DNA from: Cranoglanis bouderius | Lineage: Eukaryota > Chordata > Actinopteri > Siluriformes > Cranoglanididae | NCBI GenBank assembly: GCA_023630585.1 | Contig: CM042540.1 | Coordinates: forward strand, 12,468,074 to 12,532,073 | Reading direction: 5' to 3' | Length of the DNA: 64,000 nucleotides | In this document: positions 24,015-36,651 of the stretch, piece by piece | How the letters are laid out: every line of letters begins with the position of its first letter | Numbering within the stretch: the first letter of the stretch is position 1 | The notes under the pieces: model-generated | What the model saw: the letters and a program-made list of their open reading frames with translations, nothing else | Database searches by the model: none | What the model was told of the DNA's origin: nothing | Made by a program: the position numbers and the translations under genes

Positions 24015-26357
24015 GCCTTATAATGTTATTTCACCAAAAGCATTTCAGTGTACACAAGTCTTGACATAATGTACAAATGATAAATAAACTTTGACATGAC
24101 TAATAATAATAATAATAATAAAAGTGATGGTGTCTCTGTAACCCTATGCAGTTGGTGAGTTTGGTCTTAATAGCAGGAGCAGCCTGGGGAAAATGGATCG
24201 ATTTGTTCTCCAGCTTTCGTGTGGTTGCTGCCATCATCGCAGTGGGTGTCTTCCTCTTCTTCGTAGCAATGTTGGGTCTGTGTGGAACTATGAAGCATCA
24301 CCAAGTCCTCTTGTTCTTTGTATCCTTCATAACCTGCTCAAAGAAAAATCAAAGGATTTTTACCGAAACTTCATCTCCTAGCACACACCCTTAAAATTTA
24401 TTCATAGGGGGGCACGGTGGCTTATTGGTTAGCACGTTTGGGGGTTGAAATCCTGCCTCCGCCCTGCGTGCGTGGAGTTTGCATGTTCTCCCCGTGCTTT
24501 GAGGGTTTTCTCTGGGTACCCTGATTTCCTCCCCCAGTCCAAAGACATGTGTCGTAGGCTGATTGGCATTTCCAAATTGTCCGTAGCGTGTGAATGGGTG
24601 TGAGTGAGTGTGTGTGCGTTTGTGCCCTGCGATGGGCTGGTACCCCATCCAGGGTGTCCCCCGCCTTGTGCCCCAAGTCTCCTGGGATGGGCTCCAAGCT
24701 CCCCGTGAACCCTGTGCAGGATGTTTATATCGAGTCTTTCACAGTGTTAATGTTAATGGTATCCAATTCTGCTAACTAAATATTGTCCAGTTCATGTGTC
24801 TGGCTTTTATATGTGTGATCATCCTTAACTTTAGACAGTACATGTTTATCCTTCTCATGGTGTTCACTGTGCAGTTCTCAGTGTCATGCGCAAGCCTGGC
24901 TATCAATAAGGATCAACAGGTAAACTGATGGCTGCATTACTTCTTCCAAGCTTCGATCTCGATATGTTTCTTTGTTTGACAGGTTTATAGCTCTACCTTC
25001 TATATTTCCACATCTTGGGCATTAAAGTACATTACAAGGTTTCTTCTCCTACAGAAATCACTCCTAGAGATCGGATGGAATAAGTCTGAGGCTGTGCGGA
25101 ACAACTTGGAGAAATCCTTGGACTGCTGTGATCTCTCTGAGGTCAACTACAATGGAACATGTGAAGCTGTAGGTGTAGCCTGGTTTTATTTACAAAGTCA
25201 GCTGGAAGAAGCTGCTGCCATAATGTGCATCAAGTTGCCTTTTTTACATTTTGTAATTATTTACATTTTTAGATGTTTGTGCCTAAAATGTTATTTCAAA
25301 TCAAATAAGTTTGCTTATTATAGCACATACATTACATGCATTGTAACAAATGGTTCAGTAAGGAATAAAACAGGGCAGGGAAATCATTAATGATGTGGTA
25401 GTGTGATGCGTCGTAATCTGACGTGAACTGCGAAGTTGATTGTTTTCCAATAACAACGTTTTTTTTCTGTCTTATTCCACAGCCCCAACAGTCGATACAG
25501 TGTCCGTTTAGTTATGTTAAAAGTTGTGATACAGGTTAGCTCCTGTTATCGCTTATGTTACAGCAGCCATTCCGTCAGTAGTCTCTCTTTTTCTCTCTAT
25601 TAAAATGACTAAGGCACAAAACAAGACATGTTACTGAAATGCCCCAAAGCATAAACTCAAGAAAACTGACAAATTTATCCCTGTCTGTACCAAGGTGCTG
25701 ACACTGGAAACTCCGTCCTGAAATGCTAACTAAAAGTCTCCTCACTGAAAACCTCACCATATCAATGATTACACACATTTTTAAAATCCGTTTATGTGGA
25801 ACATGTGCCATACAAGTCCCTGTGTAAGCTGTTACTATAGAAACAATAATGTATTAGACCGAGCACATTAATATAAACCTTGAGCTTTATGTGCTTTTCT
25901 CACTATAGCGCTTTAGTCTAATTTGCCTTTCTTTGCCTACAGAAATGTTTTTTAGCTCAAAATTGCGAGCCTTGTTCAGGAAAAATTCAGGAGTATGCTG
26001 ATGATGTACTGCACTTTGTGGGAGGAACCAGTTTGTTCTTCAGTTTCACAGAGGTGAGTCACGGCATTTCTCAATTATTCTACATGCATGGCCTTTCAAA
26101 TAATGGGTTTTAGTTTACATGCTTATTACTGAACAACATTTGTATTGCTTTTTCATTAATCGTGTGTGATTTGAATAGGAAATAACTTTTTAAATCATAT
26201 TTTGCCTCTTTGTTTATTACGTTTCTAACCACATTAAATTGTATGCTTTATTTCGACAATTAATTTATTTTTGTCATTTCAGATTCTGGGTGTTTGGCTG
26301 TCATACAGATATAGGAATCTGAAAGACCCTCGTTTAAATCCTCGTGCGTTCCTTTAA
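23484..26357 (+). CDS. tspan13: tspan13, tetraspanin-13
   Basis: Orthologue of TSPAN13 (NET-6), a four-pass membrane tetraspanin. Exons 23484-23546, 24152-24319, 24839-24919, 25055-25168, 25943-26053, 26283-26357 all end in phase 0 and sum to 203 residues (human 204). It starts MACGGFVCSKYTLLALNILY. TM1 is about 14-34, TM2 about 43-65, TM3 about 76-97, TM4 about 166-188. The large loop carries two N-glycosylation sequons (NKS at 113, NGT at 137) and the tail ends LNPRAFL, matching the NPSAFL tail of the family. The usual CCG loop motif is CCD here (128-130). TSPAN31 is the nearest paralogue, but neighbours and loop length favour TSPAN13. Tail-to-tail with bag6. Confidence 0.92.
23978..24012. 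repeat. (GT)n microsatellite
   Basis: About 17 GT units in tspan13 intron 1. Confidence 0.9.
24406..24725 (+). mobile_element. Mermaid-like SINE
   Basis: Runs from GGGGGGCACGGTGGCTTATT through TTTGCATGTTCTCCCCGTG and CAGTCCAAAGACATG to CCCTGCGATGGGCTGG and CTGGGATGGGCTCCAAGC, the block order of the Mermaid-like SINE known in zebrafish and catfish. It is in tspan13 intron 2, plus orientation, close to full length. Other copies: 34876-35200 and 52308-52535 (both inverted). Confidence 0.75.
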
Positions 26358-28570
26358 GAAGGTTCTTATTTTCAGTTTATACGTGTCGTAGTTAAGATGC
26401 TGCTCAGTATTTATAATCACAGAGAAAATTGCTATTTTACAGTGCTTGAATCCCATGCTGATATTTTACATGGAGCATTGCAAAAAAAAAAAATTATCAC
26501 GTTTTAATGTGGTAAGGCATATCAGCGAATTTGGTTTAGATCAACTAGCTAAAAACTCTTACAATAATAATTACAAAATTGGAAAAGTGTGTGTTAGACA
26601 AAGTAGACAAATTGTGTTGCGACATTAAAAAGCTAATGAAACACAAGACCAAAAAAGGAGGTGTTAAACTGGACTTATCTGATAAACTAGTGAAACACCA
26701 AACTAATAATAACCAGTAATTAAAGTATAGTAATGAAAAACTGCCTGGTCTTTGTGAAGTCTAAAGCTCGACACTTTATTTCTTTGTTAACTAAAACCAA
26801 ATGGAAAAACAAGGTTTTTTTTATGTCTTTTGTGATCATTGAAAGTGGAAACTGCTCATGTACTTGGCTAAGTTAGCACACAGGTATTTGACCTCAGCCC
26901 AGGGACACACCATCAGTGGCCACGTGGTTGCACTCTGAACAGGACATAACCAGGAACTGCTACGTCATTTATTTGGATACGGCTGAGCCACTGCTCCGAG
27001 ATCTTACCCAACCAGATAAACACAGATGACTGCTGAACGTGTCTACGGTGCTTTGTATGAAGTAATGTTTATTGCCATCATGAAAGAGGAAATGAACTTT
27101 TTGTAGGTAGAACTATAGGAACGCCTAACAGGCTGTAGGGGGGGAAAAAACCCTCACACAATTAGTTATGAGTTGTGATACACGTGTACAGTCACCTGCT
27201 GTTTAAAATACATTAGCTATGTGTAATGTCATATCAGGCTGCACACATTGCTTAACTGTAGTTTTAAAATGTGTATAGTAGTCAGTTTTGGGAGACTTCT
27301 ATTTTACCTGTATAGTATTATACCTAATACTAATACACTTCTGAATTACACTCATTTTGAACAATGACTCTTCTGACTACTTATTTATATTCTGACCACT
27401 GTATTGTTTCAGCTGAATAGTACAATATCAGTGACCTCAAATGACTTTTATTCACACTTTTACTTACTGAACTATTATAGTAAACTATATACTATATATA
27501 ATTGAAACATTTTTTAGATATACACTACATGGACAAAAGTATGTGGACACTTGACCATCACACCCATATGTGCAATATGTGAAAGCACACAACTGTATAG
27601 AATGTCTTTGTATGCTGTAGCAATCAAATTTCCCTTCACTGGAACTAGAGGTCCAAACCTGTTCCAGCATGACAATGCCCCTGTGCACTAAGTGAGGTTT
27701 ATATGAAGACATGGTTTGCCAAGGTTGGTGTGGAAGAATTCGAGTGGCCTGCACAGAGCTCTGACCTCAATCCCACTGAACACCTGTGGGATGAACTGGA
27801 ATGCCGACTGCAAACCAGCGCCTTCTCACCCAACATCGGTGCCTGACCTCACCTGACCATGCTCCTGTGGCTGGATGAACACAAATCACCACAGCCACAC
27901 TCCAAAATCTAGTGGAATGTCTTCAAAGAAGAGTGGAGGTTATTATAACAACAATAGTCAGGGGATTAAATCTAAAATGGGATATTCAACAAGCTCATAT
28001 GGGTGTGATGGTCAGGTGTCCACATACTTTTGTCTATATAGTGTATATTTTTTTAAACTTACTTTCTCATATTTTCTTGTATTTTTTATTTATTTATTTT
28101 TTTACAGACCACAGATAAAATAACCCCCAAGTCCAAAAATACATTCTTTCACTGCAGACATTTTCACACTTCAAATGAAGAGCAAATTTACATTTATGTT
28201 TAAAAGCGGTTTAATTTTAGGCATTTTACATTCATAATGTCAAAATTCCATATTATTTTTTTTTTCTCTGAATTACACACCATTCAAGCTGAAAAGTAAA
28301 AAAAGAGAAAAAAAAAAAAATCTGGGAGGCAATTCCAGCGTTATAGATTTGACATTTGAATTGATATTGACCTCATGTATATCTTATTGTGAACATGGAT
28401 AAATCCTACTTCTGAATATTGGTCTAAAAGATATAAAGCAGTTTTTCAGTGTGATGAGTTTTTGTTGGAGATGCAGTACATTTAACAAATGCTGTGAATG
28501 TTAAAGACTTCTGCAGGAAAATTGTACATATATTAAAAAGACTTGAATAAACAATAATTATAGTCTTAAA
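26358..28570 (+). other. tspan13 3' region with candidate poly(A) signal
   Basis: Non-coding. An AATAAA at 28546-28551, at the end of an AU-rich stretch, is a plausible tspan13 poly(A) signal. That would make a 2.2-kb 3' UTR containing the MITE at 27521-28045. An earlier end cannot be excluded. Confidence 0.35.
27521..28045 (+). mobile_element. internally deleted Tc1-like element (copy 2)
   Basis: Inverted ends TACACTACATGGACAAAAGT and ACTTTTGTCTATATAGTGTA, 525 bp. The interior keeps the same transposase remnant as copy 1 (GTTCCAGCATGACAATGCCC) without the N-terminal half. It is the best preserved of the three copies. Confidence 0.88.
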
Positions 28571-29487
28571 AATATTTCTTGATTTGGTATATACACACAT
28601 CAGTAAAGTAAAGCATGTTCTATGGATGGGACAGGTTTGAATCAGCCCTTCAGACTACAGAGAGCAGATGGATGCATGGTTAACTATGACACAAAGAAAA
28701 TTAAGAATAAAGAATTGAATCAGAATCTCCTCTAGCCTGAATTTAACCTCAGCCTTACTGAGGACATTGAATAGGAAAAATATAAGTTAAATATTTAATG
28801 GGTTTTTGATCCCTCTCATTATTTAATGGAAATATTGCCTTCAAACAGAAATGATAATTTTAGACATTACTGCTGATTTTATTTTTATTTTTTCCCCCGT
28901 TACTTCAACTCCAAGGTTACCATTTGCATGGCATTACCTTTGCCATTACCATTAATACTTTAAGAGATTAAACATGGGAGCAAGATATGCTTAAATATCA
29001 GTAAAAGGTATTCTCAGCATTATTAAATGATAGTTATATAAACAGGCATGATCATGATCTTGGCACACAGAGAAGATAAGGACTCGTTCATTTAATGTGC
29101 AGACAATGAAGAAGTATTTTTAATTAGCTTTGTGCCATGACAGGATCTGTGAAATGCACCTTGCCTCAGGAGTCACGGTTGGTATATACACTGTGGCTTT
29201 TGTTACATATTTGACATAATCTTCCTCTTTTTCCTTCTGTCCAAGTTCCAGCTGTGTGTCCTTTTCACAAACCGGAGCAAAACGGTTATAGACCTGCTCT
29301 TGGACAATCCATAATGCAGTCTTGTCTAATAATTTAATACTAGAATCATAAGCAATAAGACAGCATAAAATCTTCTGACAGTTTCAAAATTCTAGATTTT
29401 GTTTAAATTCAAATAATTAAAAAGAACCAGAAAGAGCATACACATGCAGCAGAGGAAGGAGGGCCATGGAGCAGACATATATGCTGG
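28571..29487. other. tail-to-tail spacer, bag6 3' UTR
   Basis: Non-coding. On the minus strand an AATAAA at about 28878-28883 is a plausible bag6 poly(A) signal, giving a 3' UTR of about 600 nt. Confidence 0.35.
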
Positions 29488-29829
29488 TTATGAGTCTGGT
29501 GAGAAGACCGTATGTGTGTTGGGAAACCTTCTAGAGCTGAAATTGGGGTCCTCTCTTACTCGTTGTTTGAGGTCATTTTTCATCTAGGAAAATAATGTAA
29601 AGAATAAATGATTAAACAGATGCTTCTGTTTCAATCAAATGCTAAAAATGAATTGGTTTGTTAACACCAAATCTGTTATTATGAATCAAAATCATTCCAG
29701 GGAAAGAAAACGTCTATGAAAAACAGCACATATCTGATGAGGCAAGTGGGAGATGAATTTCAGAGAATGCAGCAAGAACTGAACACTTTACATTTTCAGA
29801 TTTCTGAAGTTGCTAAAAAGAAGATTTAG

Positions 29830-29863
<34 letters not shown>

Positions 29864-32800
29864 GGCTAAAAGCACTAAAACACTCTTCACAAACAAATGC
29901 ATGGTGTGCCGCACAATATGTGGGTGATCTGTCAATTCAGAAAAATGTTGAAATTCACATTTACAGGAAAAGACTTGTAATCAAAATAAGTCACTGATGT
30001 AAACAAACGTAAACAGATCAAAACAAAATATACAGAGGCATGGATCTGTTTTCCTCCTGAACTTTACTCTGAAGACACTAATCTATCTTGACTGGTACTT
30101 CCTTTACTATGCACTGTACCTGTTGTGCATATGCCTCCTGTAGTTCTGGTCTTTCAAGATCTTCCTGTAAGGCACCGGGTGATGTGACGGGTGTGACACC
30201 AACTGATCTCGCTGCTTGGCTCACTGCCTCAGAGAGTGTGAGTCTGGGACCATCGCTCTGTGCTGTCTGTTGAACACACAATAACATACAATATTTTTAG
30301 GGAATCTAAACTGAGAGTCTGTGTATATTACTATTTTTACCAAGGACATACTAAAAATAGCATAATTTACCTAGTTTGGTATGTGCGCGCGCATAAAAAG
30401 GGGAGGTTATCAGGACTGTTTGTTTACCAAAACATCAGTAAGCTTTTTCATGTATGATTGTGAAATCAGAGGAGAGAGAAAAAAAAAAAACAGGTTACCT
30501 TTCTGCGCTTTGCAGGCATCCCTTGCAGATATGCATCAGATAGAGGAGGCTGGGCCTTCATCTTCCTCTGGCTGTTTATATCCTCTCTGATGATGGGCAC
30601 CCACTCCTGCAACAGAATTAGGTGAAGCATTTGTCATGCTTTTTACCACACAAACAGTATTTTGCAGAATGAATAAAGAGCAGAATGGAGGGCTTACAGG
30701 AGGTAAAGCAGCTGCCCAGGCCTCAGCTTCTTCTCCAGGCTCCTCTCCACCTGCTGCTTCCCCCGTCTCTCCAGCTGAACCTCCAACTGCCCCTTCCTCC
30801 TGGGAGCTTACCATGACCTCCTCTGCTGTGGTAGCTGGAGTGGGAGAGAGAGTGTCATCCATCTGAGGATGAAACAGAGGTTACAGCTTATATTTCAAAT
30901 AATCAGAGACCATAGTTTGGTCATATTGTACAGTTTTGTGCATAGACAACCATTTCACTATCTGTATAAATATACATACCTCCATAGGATGACTTTCTGA
31001 CTCATGTGCATCTCTTCCTTCTTCACCCTAATGTGAAATTCCATGTTCAAATGTTATTGATTAACAAAACTCAAACTTGGTGCAAGTTTGGTGCATAACT
31101 TTTTCTTATTATTACTTTTTAAATTACCATGTGTCATATGGTAGTATATTGTACTAGAATTCTAATAAGGTTAATGTTGTAAAACAGAAATGTATTATTA
31201 TATTTGGATTACAATTTCTTACTACTATATGCAATTTTTGGTACAAAATAAAAATAAATAAATAAATAAATAAATAAAAATAGCATTTGCTATTTGGTAT
31301 ACTACACAGGGTATATTCCATTCACACAGAAGTCCTGATGCTTCAGGATATCCGATTTATGTGCATGTACAAGTACAAATGTTTGTGTCTATTGGCGTTA
31401 TAAGACGCTCTCACCTGAGTGTGGACAACGTAATGAAGGATTTGCTCCTCTGTGACTGGGATGTGCTCCAGAATGACCTGCAGTCTCATAGTCATCATAC
31501 TGGTCAACCAGTTCACTACACTGGGGTTCACCTCAGCTGACATGGTCCTCTGGAGAGGAATAGAGTGAGATACAGCGGGAGGGTGTTTAGTACATTTGTA
31601 ATAAAAAAAAAAAAAAACTGAAGGAAATATATTGTTTGTGGAAGAGAGACTTCATAGTTAGAGTACTGACGATGCGGTTGTTGATGACTGCAGTAAGGGC
31701 ACCCTGCTCTCCTCTCAGGCAGTACAGATTGAGGGCCAAACACTCAAATAGTGCACGGTTACACAGCTGCAGCAAGTGTGGTCCAAACGTGTGATCTAAA
31801 AAGAAGTTAAACATAACCAACACATAAGCATACATACATCACAGCAAAGGATCTGCATTTCAAATTTTAAATTATTCACGTTTCTTATTTGTAATAGTTA
31901 CTTGTGAGTTCAAATCTAGGACTGCCAGAGAGTCTTTGTTAGGCCCTCGAGCAAATCCTTAACCCTCAACTGCTCTGTTTCTCCTCGGATTATATTCTGC
32001 CCTACAAATCACTTTGGATAAAAGCATCTGCCAAATGAATAAGTAAGGGATAATCCACGGCTAGGTGCGTGTTACACGATTTTAATGCACAACGTGGAGG
32101 CAAAGAACCACCCGACGCAAAGCCGAGGGTGGTTGACTCCGCAGAGTGCATTAAAATCGTGTAACGCACCTAGTCGTGGATTATGCTGCTTATACCATGG
32201 TCACTTGCCAGCATTGATATCTGCACAAAATTTGACTGAAAAGATAAAAATAATGGTTAATTTTCATTAGTTATTGTATATACAGGTCATTAGATCTAGA
32301 ATTCCACCCACTCTAAATCAAGAGTAAGCTAGAGAGAGCGAATGAGCAAGAGAGAGAGAAGGAGAAAGAGAGAGAGAGGGAGGGAGAGAGAGAGAGAGTC
32401 TGTCTACTAATAATGAAGCTGTGAGTTTAAACATATGTTACTATGGTTACAGTTGTGAATAGGCAGCACATTAATTTAGAATGGTGATTAAACTGACCAG
32501 AACTATCTGTGGTATACACAGAATAGTACACTGTATGAGAGTTTCTAGAAAACTTAATCTGGGTAAAGCAGGAAGCCTGAAAAAGTGCTGTACTTCCAGC
32601 TGCTTCCCTGCAAATCTGGATCTTAGCCATTTATAGTTATTGTAATTACAGTTATCAGAACCAGCCAGTGTTTAAATGTCATTACTCAATTATGTATATT
32701 CCAATAATATAGGTCAATATCAGTGGTTATTTTAAAGAGGGTGTTTAACTGTTTTGATAGTTTAACAGTTGAGTATGAATTACTAGTGCTGTTCAATTGT

Positions 32801-35800
32801 GTGAGAATTTTAGAGCAATAGTGAATGCAGTGTGTGGGATATTTAACCTTAGCCATTTTGCACTGTCCTTTTTTTTTTTTTTTTTTTTTTTTTAATTCTC
32901 CCATTTGAGAAGATTATATTTCAGATGCTGAGCCCTGTTTTTTGATATTTGATTTGGAAACATTTTTATAGGGGGTGGGAGCAACTATCCGTCATGGAAC
33001 TGGTCTATGACTGCACTCACTCAGGGGAACAGACTTGGCTGATTGCTGCTGGTCAGCGTGAGATGACCACCAAAATTCCCAGCAATAAACCTGTATGTAA
33101 CAACAGGACTTTTTTTATTTTTATAAATAACATTGTTATACCAACATACCCATAGTTGTTTTTGTCTTAAATGCAGAGAATGGATTTGAAACATGAAAAG
33201 GTTCTTTTCGTCTTTCCCAAAAATATTTCTCATATCAGCTTTTTAGGGTTTTTTTTTTTTCAGGGTTTGAACGCACACCTTCCAGCCAGTCAGAATTGAG
33301 TATTCGGACAGACCATGGTATAAATGTATATATACACATGACGCTAAATATTTTGGTTTAAACCAAGGCTGGGCAATGTCAGTGTGGATGCAGGCTTTGG
33401 TGACAACCAAGCAGGAGCATTCCAGATTTTTCTGTGTAGCTGGAAATAAGAGTTTTTAAATTCTGCTATTCAGTGTTAGATTCTTGGTGATCTCTCTGTA
33501 TTCTAATTTTTTTCCAGAAGCATATCTTTAGCTTTTGTGAAGATCCTCTGTGAGGCAGATGTACATTTTCAATGTGGAGCCTTAGCCAGCTGTAGTTTTT
33601 TTTAAACATCTGCAGCTTTAAGTAATTCAATTGAATTGGTGTATTTAACCTACGGAACTGAACTGTATAAATAACGTACATAAGTGTTTCTGGACATACC
33701 GGTGCATTGAAGAATGTGCGTGGCAATGTCAGTAAGTTGCTGTCTTAGAAATGATCGGTTTGTCTGGGTGATGTCCACCCCATCCCGTACTGTAACTGAT
33801 GACTGAGAGATAAAGAGACAGATATAAGAACAAAAAGACATGCACAATAAATACTTTCTCTATATATTCCATATATTTACAGTAACATTCAGAACTGGCT
33901 TGATTCACTTACGAAACTCTCTGTTATATATTCATCTAGTTCCCCAATCAGATTATCTGCAGCTGCCTTTGGTTGAGAAAAGGACAAGAAAAATGAACAA
34001 TAAGAGTGAAGAAACATACTGACAGAAATCATTCCGATATATTACTAATGAAAGGTGCACAGAAGAAATACACAGCATGACGTACTGCTATGTTGGCTTC
34101 AGTGGGCTCTCTGCCCTGCAGATAGTGTTCTGAGAAGAACTGGGCTAGCTGGGGCTGGATACGGCTTAGTGGCTGAGACTGACCATGGAGCAGCAGCACC
34201 ATGTCCACCATGGAGAAGTTCTGGCACACAAGAGTCAACAGGTCGCCAAAGAAACCTACACACACAGACAGACAGTTAGCCTTCTATAAAAGAAATGATG
34301 TAGTACTGTGTGAATGCAGAACCTATTGACTAGAAAAATATTTAATTATTGGACAGTCAGTAAATGCTTTTATAAACAATCCTTTTTTATATAGAATGCT
34401 TTAATGAATGCTTCAAAGATTTTTGTCATTTAAGTTTGAAATCTGTAGAACTGTCCATTCAGAGACAGAGGGAAGAATTTGTGGTCATGTGGTACTGATG
34501 TAGCTGTATGAGTCTGACTCCACAAAGATAATACAAACTCTCCACGAAAGTGCAACCAGAATGGTTGAAAAAGTATTTTATTTTATTTATTTATTTATTT
34601 ATGTTACACTATCGCACCAGCAGTTGAAAACCAACATAAGATGAGTACTGGTTAATACATTCGCTCATTTCCATCTCATCTGAAGACCTTAATAGTTGTA
34701 GCTTTGAATTTGCATTATAAAACTGTACACTTTAAACGCTAGTAACAGAATACAACAACTGCCCTTAGGCTTCTGTTACAAACGATAATCTATGTCTGAA
34801 AGTCAAAAATAATTCTGACTAACACACCTAGCTGAGATATATAATGATTGGCTATCATTATCTCAAACACATAATCCATCCATCGATCCATTTTCCATAC
34901 CGCTTATCCTACACAGGGTTGCAGGGAAGCCTGGAGACTGTCCCAGGAGACTCGGGGCACAAGGTGGGGTACCAACTCATCGCAGGGCACGATCGCACAC
35001 ATTCACACACCCATTCACACACTACGGACAATCTGAACATGCCAATCAGCGTACAATGCATGTCTTTGGACTTGGGGAGGAAACCAGAGTACCCGGAGGA
35101 AACATGTAAATTCCACGCACACAGAGCAGAGGCTGGATTCGAACCCCAAACCCTGGAGGTGCGAGGCAAACATGAAACTAAGCCACTGTGCCTCACTCAT
35201 AGAATAAAATCTGATATTTATTATGGCATAACAACTACAATTGGTACATAAAGTAGTGTGAGAAGCAAACTGTTAGCTGGACAAACTCTCACCCATGGCT
35301 TCTCCTGTGCTGGGGGTGAAAATGTTGCTGGTCTGGGAGAGTCTCTGAATGAACTGTGCAATGCTCTCAGTGTTGTTCTGAGGGGCACCTAGAGAACCCA
35401 TCATAGTGGAAAGGACACCCTGCACTATCCCAGTGAATAGCTCTGTGTTCAGGACTTCTTCAGCTGCGGCGCCTCCTGTAGGCTCGGATTGTGGTTCAGC
35501 AGTTGGAGGAGTGGGAGTGGGGCCTGATGGTTGAGCTGTGGGGGGCTGAACATGGCTCTGTTGTGAGGCCTGACAAAGAGGTACACATAAATTGCCATAC
35601 AGAAGCCTGAATATGCACATTTTAAATCATATTCAACATTTGGTCCATGATAACAGATCAGATTATGGCATAGGTTGTGCAGTGGAAGCTCAATAGCTAG
35701 GTTTCTGTGCTTGTGGTTAGAAGAGTTCAAGTCCCAATACTGACAGAAATACATGTATGTTTATGAATTCTATGCATGTTTCCACATTAGGTTAGGAATT

Positions 35801-36563
35801 TTGGCATTTCCAATTAATTAAATCTAATCAGCAGTGATATTAATGACCTTAGCTAAAGACTCTGGTACAGTAGCATATCTACTTATTGGAGTTTAGCTGT
35901 GTTTATATTCAGCATTTAAAAGATTAACACTTAATTTAATAAGCATTCTTGTTTTGATGGGATTGTTAGACCCTGACCTATTTTACTAGCATGAAGATAT
36001 GTTCTTTGATGGAGTCATTCTGGATAAGAGCATCTGCTGAATACTAGAAATGCAAATTTTACTTGCTTTTGTTGATGTGGTTGGTCGCCAAATAGTCAGA
36101 GAGCATCTACTAACAGCTACTTAGGTAAACATGTTTAGTACTGAACTGCTTTCTGACCTGTATGAAGTCAGTGACACCCTGAATAAAGGCAGGTATTCCT
36201 GGCATTGTCACAGTAACAGAAGGATTTACTCCTGGAGCCTGGCCAGCAGCTGCCACCCCTTCGAGGACAGAGCCTAGAAGCTGGTCCAAGTTGCCTATTA
36301 GGGGAGGCCCCTGAGCAGGTGCAGGTGGTGGTCCAGGCTGGGGAGCAGTGCTTGCAGTGGTGCTTGTGGAGTGTGTGGGTCCTGAGGCACTGGTGGTAGA
36401 TTCAGACGTTGGCGGAAAGGTTGAAGATGAGGAAGAAGACGAAGAGGAAGAGGAAGGTGAGGTGGAAAATGTGAATGTGTGAGAGGAGGAGGAGGAGGAG
36501 GAGGATGAGGACGAGGAGGAGGATGAGGTACCGGCCTCACTGGCTGTAGAAAAAAAAAAAAAA

Positions 36564-36651
<88 letters not shown>

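Noticed and set aside
25483..25534. Extra tspan13 exon between exons 4 and 5 (good acceptor, GT donor)
   Set aside because: It is 52 nt and would shift the frame into a stop. Direct joining of 25168 to 25943 gives the expected loop length. A poison exon remains possible.
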